Positions 6,783 to 15,481 of a DNA stretch of 38,807 nucleotides are shown here, piece after piece. The first letter of the stretch is position 1. Each line of letters opens with the position of its first letter. This DNA comes from FEN-1073 sp050010135 (GTDB taxonomy: Bacteria; Chloroflexota; Anaerolineae; Anaerolineales; RBG-16-64-43): the NCBI GenBank assembly GCA_050010135.1, contig JBEKLP010000017.1, positions 1-38,807 of the forward strand, read 5' to 3'. The translations under genes were made by a program, and so were the position numbers. The notes under the pieces were generated by a model. It did not search any database. It was not told the origin of the DNA and saw only the letters and a program-made list of their open reading frames with translations.

Positions 6783-8348
6783 TCAACCTCCACCGGCGGT
6801 AATAATTTGAAACAACTGAAAATCGGAATTCTGAAACATCAATTTTATTTTGCCGGACCCCTGAAGGGCTTCGATATCCGAAGCGGATAATTGATGTCCT
6901 TCATCCTCGTTATGGTAAAAGCAGAAGTATTGGCCGGGGGGAAGTTCGGACGGGTTGTTCCACTCCAGCGACGGGCGGCCGGCAAGCAACCGCATCGCCC
7001 TGGGTTTAAAGAAGACAATCACCGAATCCTGCTCCGTATTCGTTTTAATATAATTGAACATCTCCTGGGAAGCAGGGGTAAAAGGACCGCTGGAAACCTC
7101 CCGATGATTCCGAATATTCGCCAGCGCCAACTCCATCGATTGCCTGGAAAAGAAAAAGGCGGCCAACAGCACGAAGCCCGCAGCGGCCGAGAAGGCGATC
7201 TTTCGCTCGATTCCTTCCATCGCCCGGACATACCATTCCATTCCCATCAAGAGAAAGAAAAGGTAAAACGGGAATATCGGCAACAGAAACCGCAAACCCT
7301 GGTTTGCGGGCCATACGATATCGACCCCCATCGTCAATATTCCATAGATCGCCATGGGATAATATCGATTGATGGTTTTCACCAGACCGGTGAAAAAGAA
7401 CGGAAGCGTCGCGCCAAACACCAGCGGGAAAAACGGGATCGCGGAAAAGAAATTCTGCGGCATGCCAAGGTAGTAAAGGAAATTGGCTTTAATCTCCCGG
7501 GCGGAAATCGCCCCCAGCGATTGGAGATATCCCCCTTCCCCGCTCGGCAGCAGCAGATACCAAATGCCTGTCATCCCGAGGAAAACAAAATAGGGAATGG
7601 CGCGAAGGAAAATCATCCTCCAATTAATTCGCGTCCGGGGGAGGGGAATGGGATCTAGTTTCCTTTCCAAGTCCAAATCCACGGTCCGGCTCCGCTGGAA
7701 AAATGGAATGGAAAGAACGGCCTCCGAAAGGATGGCGACCAGTAACAAAACAATTCCGGTCGTGCGAATAAAAAACGAGATCGCCAGGCATATCCCAAGG
7801 AGAACATATCCAAACCACTGGACGGATAGGATTCGTCGTTCGACGATGACCTTTCCGATGAGGAGTATCGTCAGGGTGGAGAATAACAGGAACGGAATAT
7901 CGGAAGCAACGGTATTGAATAACTTGAGGATCGCCGGATCCAATCCCAGGATCGCCACCAGCGCGATCAACGACAAAGGGGAAAGCTTGGAGCGCAAACC
8001 GGCCGCGAGGGCTATCAGGAAGAGGAGATAGCATATCCAGTTGATGCTTTTTAAAGCCACCAGATTAAGACCGAAGACGGCCACCACAGGAGCCAACAAT
8101 ACGGGCGTACCCCACGGGTAAGCAACCGGGCCAAGGTTGATGGAGGATTGATGGATGGTGAAAGCATTCGCTTCCATGAATTGTGAAGGACGGCCATTGA
8201 CGATGCTCTCGGCCTGCATGATATAGGACGCAAAATCATCCCCCCAATCATGCCCGGAGGACAGCAATGCCGCCCCCATCAATCCAGAAAAAATAATAAT
8301 GATTCCGACCAGCAACCAAAAAAGCTTCCCGCTCAATTTCCCTCCCAT
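6783..8348 (-). CDS. polytopic GT-C-type glycosyltransferase (ArnT/PMT-like)
   Basis: 521 residues with about ten or more predicted membrane helices. After the first helix an acidic loop motif (DWGDD, residues 34-38) precedes AESIVNG. This pattern is typical of GT-C enzymes of the GT39/GT83 kind, which transfer sugars from polyprenyl-phosphate donors outside the membrane. A soluble C-terminal segment (about 420-521) follows. Acceptor and donor cannot be read. The gene seems to stand alone, with a promoter candidate at 8420-8448. An alternative is a DUF-type membrane protein of unknown function with the same fold. Confidence 0.72.
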   Translation of the reverse strand: MGGKLSGKLFWLLVGIIIIFSGLMGAALLSSGHDWGDDFASYIMQAESIVNGRPSQFMEANAFTIHQSSINLGPVAYPWGTPVLLAPVVAVFGLNLVALKSINWICYLLFLIALAAGLRSKLSPLSLIALVAILGLDPAILKLFNTVASDIPFLLFSTLTILLIGKVIVERRILSVQWFGYVLLGICLAISFFIRTTGIVLLLVAILSEAVLSIPFFQRSRTVDLDLERKLDPIPLPRTRINWRMIFLRAIPYFVFLGMTGIWYLLLPSGEGGYLQSLGAISAREIKANFLYYLGMPQNFFSAIPFFPLVFGATLPFFFTGLVKTINRYYPMAIYGILTMGVDIVWPANQGLRFLLPIFPFYLFFLLMGMEWYVRAMEGIERKIAFSAAAGFVLLAAFFFSRQSMELALANIRNHREVSSGPFTPASQEMFNYIKTNTEQDSVIVFFKPRAMRLLAGRPSLEWNNPSELPPGQYFCFYHNEDEGHQLSASDIEALQGSGKIKLMFQNSDFQLFQIITAGGG

Positions 8349-8764
8349 GCAACGCTCGCTTTCCTCATCGGTCGTCGAATTACCACTCGTTCACCTGGAC
8401 CGCCCTTTCTGCAATAATCATTATAGCCTTTCATTTCAGGCCACAAAAGTCGGATTCCATGGAATCTCGAACGAAAATATTCCTCCAAGACCTGGCGATA
8501 GCAGGAACATGATGATATAAATTCGATGCCCGGTTCGGCGCGCCGATCCAAGCAGCCCATCCGAAGATACTACCCGCGGGATCGCGCCAAGGTGCAATCC
8601 AAAGGATCAAATCCGACGGGGAATCCCCAATCGCCGGAATTGGTTAACCAGACATAAATACGCCTGAGAGGATTTTCTTTTTTTTACGTATATAGAGTTT
8701 AAATGAACCAAATTGCCCGAAAGTCGTCGGATCTCAATCCTTTTTTCCGGGTTGGAAAGCCATA
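8349..8764. other. intergenic region between divergent glycosyltransferase and crtI genes
   Basis: 416 bases of divergent intergenic DNA without a gene I trust. A 75-codon minus-strand frame at 8333-8560 overlaps the glycosyltransferase start and lacks support. Besides the promoter candidate at 8420-8448 it holds a perfect 10-bp palindrome (TGGTTAACCA, 8641-8650) about 115 nt before crtI, then a run of eight T residues and the AT-rich TATATAGAGTTTAAAT. These could be an operator and promoter for crtI, but I cannot define -35/-10 boxes there. Confidence 0.4.
8420..8448 (-). promoter_or_regulatory. promoter candidate for the GT-C glycosyltransferase
   Basis: On the minus strand a consensus -10 TATAAT (8425-8420) lies 17 nt after TTTTGT (8448-8443), a weak -35. 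The predicted start would be about 65 nt before the glycosyltransferase ATG. Confidence 0.4.
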
Positions 8765-10261
8765 ATGAAATCGATGCCAAGAACCTCCAAGGTCCTCGTG
8801 ATCGGCGCCGGCGTCGGCGGAATTGCGGCCGCCGCCCGCCTGGCGCGTGAAGGATATGCGGTCACGGTCCTGGAGAAGAACGCGTTTCCGGGCGGCCGGT
8901 GCGGCCGGATGACGGTCGACGGGTACACCTTCGATACCGGGGCGACAATCTTCCTGATGCCCGAACTGTACCGGCGAGCCTTTGCGGACCTCGGCGAACG
9001 CATGGAAGATTATCTGGACTTGCGCCGGATTGACCCCACCTATCATCTTTTTTTCCAGGATGATTCAAAGCTTCAACTGACGTCCGATCTGCAGCGGATG
9101 CAAACGCAGCTGGAGGCCGTCGAAGCGGGCAGCTTCGGCCGGATGCTGCGCTACTTGGAGGAAGCCGAAGGCCATTATCGTCTCTCCATGGACCATATCG
9201 TCCAGCGGGATTTTCGGAATTTTGCCGAGTTCGCCGGCCCCGCCAACCTGTTCCGGTTCCTCCGGCTGAGAGCCTTGTTGCGCCATTCGGGCTATACCGC
9301 AACCTTCTTCCGCGATCCGCGGTTGCAAATAGCCTTTACGTTTCAGGATTTGTACATTGCGCTCAGCCCGTACGATTCACCCGCCACCTACTCGCTCCTG
9401 CAATATGTCGAGTTGGCGGACGGGTTGTGGTATCCGCGGGGAGGAATGTACGGAATCATCGAAGCGTTGATCGCCATCGCCGAAAAGAACGGAGTGACGT
9501 TCCGGTTCAACGCTCCCGTCGAAAAAATCCTCGTGGAGGGGCAGCGGGCTAGCGGCGTGACCCTCGCCGGCGGCGAGACGCTTCCGGCCGACCTCGTGGT
9601 TGCTAACGCGGATCTGGGATACGTTTACCGCCATTTGCTGCCGGCCGATAGAACGGCCAACCGCATCGACCGGATGGAATACGGTTGTTCGACGGTGACG
9701 TTCTATTGGGGGATCAACCGGCAATATCCCGGGATGGGACCGCACAACGTGCTGTTTTCCGGAGATTACCGGCGGAATTTCGACGCTGTATTAAAGGAAG
9801 GCACCTTGGCGGAGGAACCGAATTTCTATCTCCATGCGACCAGCGGTTTGGATCCCTCGACGGCTCCACCCGGCCACGACGCCTGGGTCGTCTCAGTTCC
9901 GGTGGGCCACATCCGCAAGGATGGGTCCCAGGATTGGCCGGCCATCCAATCCCGCGCCAGGAAATTCGTCCTGCGCCGGCTGGCTCAAGCTGGGCTGGAG
10001 GATTTCGAATCGCACATCACCGTCGAGCGGAGCTTTCTTCCCGAGATCTGGCGAAACCGGTACAATTTGACGTGGGGAGCCTCCCACGGATTGAGCCACA
10101 AACTCTTTCAGATGGGTTACTTCCGCCCGCATAACCGGCATGCGCGCTACCGGAATCTCTACTTCACGGGAGCCAGCACCCACCCCGGCACGAGCATTCC
10201 GATGGTGCTGACGTCTTCACGATTTGTTGCGGAACGAATTCTTCGCGAACAGGAAATGTAG
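8765..10261 (+). CDS. crtI: phytoene desaturase-type oxidoreductase (CrtI family)
   Basis: 498 residues. An FAD-binding Rossmann motif is at the N-terminus (VIGAGVGGIAAAARL, about 12-26), followed by EKN and the GGRCGR segment typical of amine oxidase/CrtI flavoproteins. The C-terminus has the carotenoid-desaturase signature (FTGASTHPGTSIPMVL). The gene is followed after 71 nt by a phytoene synthase gene on the same strand, which supports a carotenoid role: successive desaturation of phytoene, or of the C30 analogue. A second start at 8774 is possible. No cyclase, ketolase or prenyl-diphosphate synthase is in the window, so the final pigment cannot be named. Confidence 0.88.
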   Translation: MKSMPRTSKVLVIGAGVGGIAAAARLAREGYAVTVLEKNAFPGGRCGRMTVDGYTFDTGATIFLMPELYRRAFADLGERMEDYLDLRRIDPTYHLFFQDDSKLQLTSDLQRMQTQLEAVEAGSFGRMLRYLEEAEGHYRLSMDHIVQRDFRNFAEFAGPANLFRFLRLRALLRHSGYTATFFRDPRLQIAFTFQDLYIALSPYDSPATYSLLQYVELADGLWYPRGGMYGIIEALIAIAEKNGVTFRFNAPVEKILVEGQRASGVTLAGGETLPADLVVANADLGYVYRHLLPADRTANRIDRMEYGCSTVTFYWGINRQYPGMGPHNVLFSGDYRRNFDAVLKEGTLAEEPNFYLHATSGLDPSTAPPGHDAWVVSVPVGHIRKDGSQDWPAIQSRARKFVLRRLAQAGLEDFESHITVERSFLPEIWRNRYNLTWGASHGLSHKLFQMGYFRPHNRHARYRNLYFTGASTHPGTSIPMVLTSSRFVAERILREQEM

Positions 10262-10332
10262 GGATCGAACCTACCGCACGGCTTTCACGCTGCGCGATAC
10301 CGGATGGGGTTGATCGGGAGAGTTATAGAGCA

Positions 10333-11274
10333 ATGAACGATTCGGCAATTCTGGCTCGATCCGTCACCTGGCGGAGCAGCAAGCAATCCTATTTGACGGC
10401 GGTCCTGCTGGCCGATCGGAACTTGGTCGATGACTGCCTGCGGGCCTACGCTTACTTCCGCTGGGCCGACGACCGGATCGACCTGGATACTTCATCCGAC
10501 AATGACCGGCTCCGTTTTCTCGAGCGGCAGACGAAGTTGGTGGAAAGCTGCTACCGGAACCAACGGCCGGCAGACATTACCACCGAAGAGGAGATGCTCG
10601 CCGAGCTCATCGCGCACGACCGCGGCAACACCGACGGGCTGCAATCCTTCATCCGCAATTTCCTGTGGGTGCTCGAATTCGACGCTCTGCGCAGAGGCCG
10701 GCCCGTCCGGGCGCAGGACCTGGATGCCTATTCAGCCCATCTGGCCAAGGCGGTCATGGACGGTTTTCAATATTTCATCGGCAATTCCCACCCCTATCCC
10801 AAGTCGCCGGACCGCACGCTGGCCGTTCTTGGCGCCCACGTCACGCACATGCTGCGCGACATGCGCGAGGATCTCGCCTCCGGATACGTCAACCTCCCGG
10901 CGGAGCATTTTCCCTCCGCCGGTCTCGACCCGGACGACCTCGATGGGGAATTCTTCCGCGCCTGGGTGCGCGGGGAAGTGGTACGCGCCCGGCGCCTTCT
11001 GCGGGACGGCCGGCGCTACATCGACTCGCTCGATGTGCTGCGCTGCAAACTGGCCGGGATCTGGTATTGTGCGCGCTTCGAACGCGTCCTGGATCTGATC
11101 GAACGCGACGGGTACCGGTTGCGGACGGATTATCCCGAACGGAAAAATCTTGCCACGTGGATGCACATCGCCGGCTTAAGCCTTCCGGTCACCGTGAAAC
11201 ACTGCCTGCAGCAAATTCGTAAATCCACCTCGCGGATTCTTGCCAGGTCCGAACAAACCCCGGAAGCGTCGTAA
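10333..11274 (+). CDS. crtB: phytoene/squalene synthase family protein (CrtB-like)
   Basis: 313 residues, normal for the family. Both Asp-rich substrate-Mg motifs are present: DDRID (46-50) in the first, and DMRED (176-180) followed by LASGYVNLP in the second. The enzyme should couple two prenyl diphosphates head to head, giving phytoene (C40) or a C30 product. The adjoining crtI favours carotenoid over hopanoid synthesis. The start ATG follows a GGGAG-containing SD region. The neighbouring gene downstream is convergent (11429-12580), so crtI-crtB is a two-gene unit. Confidence 0.87.
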   Translation: MNDSAILARSVTWRSSKQSYLTAVLLADRNLVDDCLRAYAYFRWADDRIDLDTSSDNDRLRFLERQTKLVESCYRNQRPADITTEEEMLAELIAHDRGNTDGLQSFIRNFLWVLEFDALRRGRPVRAQDLDAYSAHLAKAVMDGFQYFIGNSHPYPKSPDRTLAVLGAHVTHMLRDMREDLASGYVNLPAEHFPSAGLDPDDLDGEFFRAWVRGEVVRARRLLRDGRRYIDSLDVLRCKLAGIWYCARFERVLDLIERDGYRLRTDYPERKNLATWMHIAGLSLPVTVKHCLQQIRKSTSRILARSEQTPEAS

Positions 11275-11428
11275 CGCATCTTTTACCTTGAGAATCGTCC
11301 ATCGCGACAGAATACGATCGCCCAAGCCAACCGTTCGCCTTGAGCTGCAACCGCACGCGAGCCATCGCCGCCACCTCGTACTCCCGGAGCTTTGGCCCCG
11401 GGTAAATTCCGGGCGAAAGCCCCGAGAT

Positions 11429-12580
11429 TCATCCCGACGATAAATCGACCGGCTTCCGATAAAACCGGTAGCGTTTATAGATTTTGGCGCCCATATGATG
11501 GGCCAGATCCCAGGTATCCGGGTTGTCTTCGCCGGTCAGGGAAAGGTCCGCCCATCGGTAACCTTTGGCAGCAACCCGACGGGCCATCTCGTCAAACAGC
11601 AGGATTGCGACACCGGTATCCCAGTATTCGGGGGGCACAACGATACTTTTAATCGAGACGCATTCTGGGCGCAGGTTGCGATACCACAGCGCGCGCAGGT
11701 AATCCCACGGATAGCGCAATCCGTTGAGGTGGATGAGGATTTCGTTGAAGTTCGGGATGCCGGGAAACCAACCGACTGTTTTTCCGTCGATCTCGGCAAA
11801 CAGGATCAATTCGGGGTCCGCCAGATCCTTGAGCGGCATCACCAGGCTTTCGATCGACTCGCGGGGATATGGGACGAAGTTGTTCAGGTGCGCCAGCGCC
11901 CGGTTTTCCAGATCCCAGATGCGGTCGATTTCCGCGTCGATGTCCTTCAGGTCGGCGTTGCGGATGACGATATTCTTCCGCACCCGGACGCGTTCAGCCA
12001 GCCGCGCCAGCCGCCGGACGGGCGGAGAATTCGGATCGACGTCGATTGCATACGCCAGGTTGTCGGATTCGCGTTTTTGCAGCCCGAAGCGTTCACAGAA
12101 ATCCACATAGTAGAGGGGATTGTGCCCGCAGAGAATCGGCGGCGGCCGGTCGCGGCCTTCGACCAGGATCCCGCGCGAATCCTCGCGGTCGAGGTTGTAC
12201 GGTCCGTAGATGGCGCTCAAGCCATGCGCGCGGGCCCAATCCTCCGCACAGCGAAATAGCGCCTCGGCCACCGCGTAATCCTCGATGCATTCGAAAAAAC
12301 CGAACATGCATTCGCCGTGCCCGCGGTCGCGCGTTTCGGCGGTATCCTCCGCGCAGCAGATCGTCCCGGCTACCTTCCCGTTCTTCCAGGCCATGAAAAA
12401 ATCGGCATATCCGTTTTTGAAAAACAGTCCGCGCTTGGAATCGGTCGCCTTTTTGCGATCCCCAACCAGCGGCGGCACCCACAGCGGATCCTTCCGGTAA
12501 ATTGTCCACGGGAAGGTGAGGAACGCGCGTCGTTCCGCGCGCGTACAAACCGGACGAATCTCGATCATCGAATCGCTCAT
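11429..12580 (-). CDS. GNAT-like protein of unknown substrate
   Basis: 383 residues starting at the ATG at 12580; longer in-frame upstream starts would run into the sugar symporter gene. The protein resembles large GNAT-fold hypothetical proteins: an N-terminal segment with TFPWTIYRKDPLWVPPL (about 18-34), then FFMAWKNGKVAGTI as a first acetyltransferase strand, GPYNLDREDSRG, and a C-terminal GNAT-like half with GWFPGIPNFNEI. The start codon overlaps the symporter stop (ATGA), so the two are translationally coupled. I do not know the substrate; a role linked to sugar uptake is only suggested by the coupling. Confidence 0.72.
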   Translation of the reverse strand: MSDSMIEIRPVCTRAERRAFLTFPWTIYRKDPLWVPPLVGDRKKATDSKRGLFFKNGYADFFMAWKNGKVAGTICCAEDTAETRDRGHGECMFGFFECIEDYAVAEALFRCAEDWARAHGLSAIYGPYNLDREDSRGILVEGRDRPPPILCGHNPLYYVDFCERFGLQKRESDNLAYAIDVDPNSPPVRRLARLAERVRVRKNIVIRNADLKDIDAEIDRIWDLENRALAHLNNFVPYPRESIESLVMPLKDLADPELILFAEIDGKTVGWFPGIPNFNEILIHLNGLRYPWDYLRALWYRNLRPECVSIKSIVVPPEYWDTGVAILLFDEMARRVAAKGYRWADLSLTGEDNPDTWDLAHHMGAKIYKRYRFYRKPVDLSSG

Positions 12581-13941
12581 TGGGATTTGGAAGCGCCGGA
12601 CTTTCGGCGCGCCTCCAGCTGGCGCGCGATCTCGGTGTAGTTCTCGCGCCCGAGCGGGTAGAGCAAGGCGAACAGGATGCCCAGTCCCATCAGGACCGCC
12701 GGGATGGGGCCGGTGATGAGACGGATTCCATTGACCGCGGATTCCGGTTGGACCGAACTGTTGGGGACGTACCCAGCGCGGCCGAGAATCAACAGCGCCA
12801 GAGGAAGCGCGATCGAAACGGCGATCTTCTGCGCCAGCGTGATCAGGCTGTAGAACATCCCTTCCTGCCGCTCGCCGGTGTGCAGCTCGCCATACTCGAT
12901 CGCATCGGGGAGGATCGACCAAGGAATGACGTGGGCGGCGGATACACCGATCCCGGCCAGCACGCACAGGGCGAGGAGCAAGGGCAGGCTGCTGGAAGGG
13001 CTGAGCGAAGAAATGGTGAGGAGAACAACCGCCAGGAATGCGATCCCGGCGATGTAAGCCCAGCGTTTGTTCAACCGGCGCGAGACCCACACCCACAGCG
13101 GCAGGGCGATCATCGCCACCACAAAGATCGTCGCCATGATCAGGTCGCTTTGCCCCTCCTGGCGAACGACGTATTTAATGAAGTACAACAGGATCAACTC
13201 GAGAATGGCGATGGCGACCCACGTGAACAGATAAATCACCAGGCCGAAAAAGAAGGGGCGGTTGTTCCGGACCGCAACGATCGACTCCCGGATTCCCTTC
13301 TGCGGCTGGTTCATGAACTCTTCCCGTTCACGTGTGCCGAAAAACACCAGCCAGAGCGGGATGACGCAGAAGATTCCGAAGGCCGCTCCCATGATCAGCA
13401 CCCGTCCGGCGTTTTCCGGATGAAAGGCGCCGACGATCAGGAGCGGGATGGTGAACGCCACCAAACTTCCCAGGATGGAGAAGAAAGCACGCGTGCTCAT
13501 CAGGGACGTGCGCTCGTCATAATTCGAAGTCAATTCGGGCGTCAGCGCCAGATACGGCATGTAGGCGAACGTCGCCGCCAACTCATAGACGATAAAGACC
13601 AAGGAAAAATAAATGACCAACGCGACGGGTTGGGTGAACGGCGGACGCCACCACATCAGCGTGAACCCCAGCATCAGGGGCAGCGCTCCGAAAAGCAGGA
13701 ACGGGCGCCGGCGCCCCCAGCGCGAGCGGGTGCGGTCGGAAATGTAGCCGACGATCGGGTCGTTGATGTAATCCCAGGTACTGCCGACGAATATCGCCAC
13801 TGCGGCCATGGCGGCCGGAACCCCGACAACATCGGTAAGGAAAATGGCGAAATAGGCGCCGACGATGGTAGTGATCAGGCTGAAGGATAGATCACCCGAT
13901 CCGTAAGTCCATTTTTCGCGATTGGAAAGTTTTTCGGTCAT
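12577..13941 (-). CDS. GPH-family sugar:cation symporter (MFS)
   Basis: 454 residues and about 12 membrane helices. The segment with WDYINDPIVGYISDRTRS and WGRRRPFLLFG (about 55-85) is the family hallmark of glycoside-pentoside-hexuronide symporters such as MelB and XynB-type transporters. The start at 13941 was chosen over an in-frame ATG at 14025 because GGG stands 7 nt upstream and the N-terminus then begins MTEKLSNREKWTYGSGD, as usual in this family. It is divergent from the GH130 phosphorylase gene across 327 nt. Uptake of a mannose-containing glycoside is an inference from that neighbour. The stop overlaps the start of the GNAT gene. Confidence 0.9.
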   Translation of the reverse strand: MTEKLSNREKWTYGSGDLSFSLITTIVGAYFAIFLTDVVGVPAAMAAVAIFVGSTWDYINDPIVGYISDRTRSRWGRRRPFLLFGALPLMLGFTLMWWRPPFTQPVALVIYFSLVFIVYELAATFAYMPYLALTPELTSNYDERTSLMSTRAFFSILGSLVAFTIPLLIVGAFHPENAGRVLIMGAAFGIFCVIPLWLVFFGTREREEFMNQPQKGIRESIVAVRNNRPFFFGLVIYLFTWVAIAILELILLYFIKYVVRQEGQSDLIMATIFVVAMIALPLWVWVSRRLNKRWAYIAGIAFLAVVLLTISSLSPSSSLPLLLALCVLAGIGVSAAHVIPWSILPDAIEYGELHTGERQEGMFYSLITLAQKIAVSIALPLALLILGRAGYVPNSSVQPESAVNGIRLITGPIPAVLMGLGILFALLYPLGRENYTEIARQLEARRKSGASKSQ

Positions 13942-14268
13942 AAGGATACCCTTTCGAGGGAAGGGATGCGGTGCGTCGAATGCCGGTTCGTTCTTGCGAA
14001 TTCGGGTAATTATATGCCCGATCAAACATCACCGTCGTCCCGTCCGCGCCCTCATCCACGGTTCTCCCTTCGCATTTTTCGCTTTTCCCGCGTCGCCGGA
14101 AAAAACTCTCCGGACCGCCTTCTCCCGGCGCGGGGCAGGCCGCGCGCGAACGATCGATAAGCGAAATTTCCCAATTGATAAAGACTGTCCCTCCGGCATG
14201 CTATAATTTCGCAATCGATTGAAAATCCGGAACGAGCGGATTAATAATTCCGAAGGAGACCAGCGTTC
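13942..14268. other. divergent intergenic region, symporter versus GH130
   Basis: 327 bases without a gene. The right part holds the extended -10 promoter and palindromic operator of the GH130 gene (14199-14221). The left part, which should drive the symporter gene, is rich in short runs but shows no clear -35/-10 pair. A second partial palindrome (CGATCG at 14151-14156) lies 60 nt before the operator; its meaning is unknown. Confidence 0.5.
14199..14221 (+). promoter_or_regulatory. extended -10 promoter with LacI-like operator for GH130
   Basis: TGCTATAAT (14199-14207) is a consensus extended -10 element with no good -35, as expected for this class. Immediately downstream, over the predicted start site, is the perfect 10-bp palindrome CAATCGATTG (14212-14221). 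It fits the AANCGNTT core of LacI/GalR-family operators. Repression by a LacI-type sugar sensor is likely, but no such regulator is encoded in the window. Confidence 0.6.
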
Positions 14269-15240
14269 ATGAATTATCCCCCGCTTCCGAATATTCCCTG
14301 GGAAGAAAAACCCGCCGGCAGTTTCGACGTGATCTGGCGCTATAGCGGCAACCCCATCATCCCGCGCAATCTGATTCCGTCTTCCAACAGCATTTTTAAC
14401 AGCGCCGTCGTGCCCTACCAGGGCGAGTTTGCCGGCGTTTTCCGTTGCGACGACCGCGCACGCATCATGGACCTGCACCGCGGCTTCAGCAAGGACGGTA
14501 TTCACTGGAAGCTGGACAACGACCCGATTCAGTGGCTGTGCGACGATCCGGACATCAACTGGTTCCAGTACCGCTACGATCCGCGCGTAGTCTGGCTGGA
14601 GGACCGCTATTACGTCACCTGGTGCAATGGATATCACGGGCCGACCATCGGGATCGGATATACCTACGACTTCCAAAAGTTCCATTTCCTCGAAAACGCG
14701 CTGCTGCCTTTCAACCGCAACGGCGTCCTGTTTCCGCGTAAAATCAACGGCAAGTACGTTATGTTCAGCCGGCCGAGTGACAACGGCCACACGCCCTTCG
14801 GAGATATCTACCTCAGCCAGAGTCTCGACATGGTGCATTGGGGGGAACACCGCTTCGTGATGGGCGTCAAAGGCGGATGGCAGGCCACGAAAGTGGGCGC
14901 CGGACCGATTCCCATCGAAACCCCCGAAGGCTGGCTGCTTTTCTATCACGGCGTGCTCACCTCCTGCAACGGTTTCGTCTACAGCTACGGCGCCGCGCTG
15001 CTGGATCTGGAGAAACCCTGGAAGGTGATTTACCGCGGCGGGCCGTATCTGCTTTCCCCGCAAACGCTTTACGAATGCGTCGGCGACGTGCCGAACGTTG
15101 CCTTCCCATGCGCCGCGTTGTACGATCCTCCGACCGGAAGGATTGCAATCTATTACGGCGGCGCCGATACCGTGACCGCCCTGGCCTTCACCAAGATTAA
15201 GGACGTGCTGGAGTTTGTAAAAACCACATCCCAACTCTAG
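14269..15240 (+). CDS. GH130 family beta-mannoside phosphorylase/hydrolase
   Basis: 323 residues, normal for GH130. The five-bladed propeller pattern is visible: FNSAVVPYQGEFAGVFR, RYDPRVVWLEDRYYVTW, FPRKINGKYVMFSRPSD and a late GWLLFYHGV. The catalytic Asp is in YDPR at residue 104, the same number reported for the well-studied mannoside phosphorylase UhgbMP. The Arg and His residues expected to hold phosphate (FSRPSD, FYHGV) are present, so phosphorolysis of beta-mannosides is favoured over hydrolysis. A strong SD (AAGGAG) precedes the ATG. With the divergent GPH symporter it suggests import and intracellular cleavage of beta-mannooligosaccharides. Linkage specificity is not determined. Confidence 0.88.
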   Translation: MNYPPLPNIPWEEKPAGSFDVIWRYSGNPIIPRNLIPSSNSIFNSAVVPYQGEFAGVFRCDDRARIMDLHRGFSKDGIHWKLDNDPIQWLCDDPDINWFQYRYDPRVVWLEDRYYVTWCNGYHGPTIGIGYTYDFQKFHFLENALLPFNRNGVLFPRKINGKYVMFSRPSDNGHTPFGDIYLSQSLDMVHWGEHRFVMGVKGGWQATKVGAGPIPIETPEGWLLFYHGVLTSCNGFVYSYGAALLDLEKPWKVIYRGGPYLLSPQTLYECVGDVPNVAFPCAALYDPPTGRIAIYYGGADTVTALAFTKIKDVLEFVKTTSQL

Positions 15241-15290
15241 ATGGAAAAAGATCATTTTCCATAACTGATTTCGACCGATTATGAAAAATA

Positions 15291-15320
15291 AAATCGCCCG
15301 GCGTTGATGCCGGGCGATTT
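15291..15320. terminator. bidirectional intrinsic terminator after GH130
   Basis: A perfect 12-bp stem (15291-15302 with 15309-15320, core ATCGCCCGGC) with a 6-nt loop. On the plus strand a T run completes it; on the minus strand TTTTATTTTTC follows. It can end both the GH130 transcript and the convergent peptidase transcript. Confidence 0.88.
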
Positions 15321-15369
15321 TTCCGCCTTCGTTCCCCGCAACTCGCCTTTTGATACTAGCTCCTCCGGC

Positions 15370-15480
15370 CCAACCTCTTCACCCCCAGCCCCCTCCTCCC
15401 CTTCTCCCCTCGCTTCGCTCGAGGACAGGCCTTAAGGGAAGGGGAGGAGGGGGAAAGAAGGGGAGGGGAGGTGAGGTTAG
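15370..15480. repeat. polypyrimidine/polypurine inverted repeat
   Basis: A perfect 16-bp inverted repeat (15389-15404 with 15438-15453; left arm CCCCCTCCTCCCCTTC) encloses a small second hairpin (CTCGCTTCGCTCGAG). Imperfect outer arms extend it to about 110 bp. One half is almost pure pyrimidine and the other almost pure purine. It sits just after the M28 peptidase stop codon. The pattern resembles dispersed intergenic elements, but copy number cannot be tested here. Confidence 0.7.
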
Positions 15481-15481
15481 G

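Noticed and set aside
8333..8560. 75-codon ORF upstream of the glycosyltransferase
   Set aside because: It overlaps the glycosyltransferase start and the promoter candidate, has no SD and matches nothing recognisable.
11275..11428. Imperfect stem near 11389-11419 between convergent genes
   Set aside because: The stem has mismatches and no T run on either strand, so I do not call it a terminator.
12580..13890. 436-codon plus-strand ORF
   Set aside because: It is antisense to the sugar symporter gene and its composition (Gln/Asp/Arg-rich) is that of a shadow frame in GC-rich DNA.
14029..15255. 408-codon minus-strand ORF
   Set aside because: It lies antisense to the GH130 gene, which has an SD, promoter and family motifs; the antisense frame has none.
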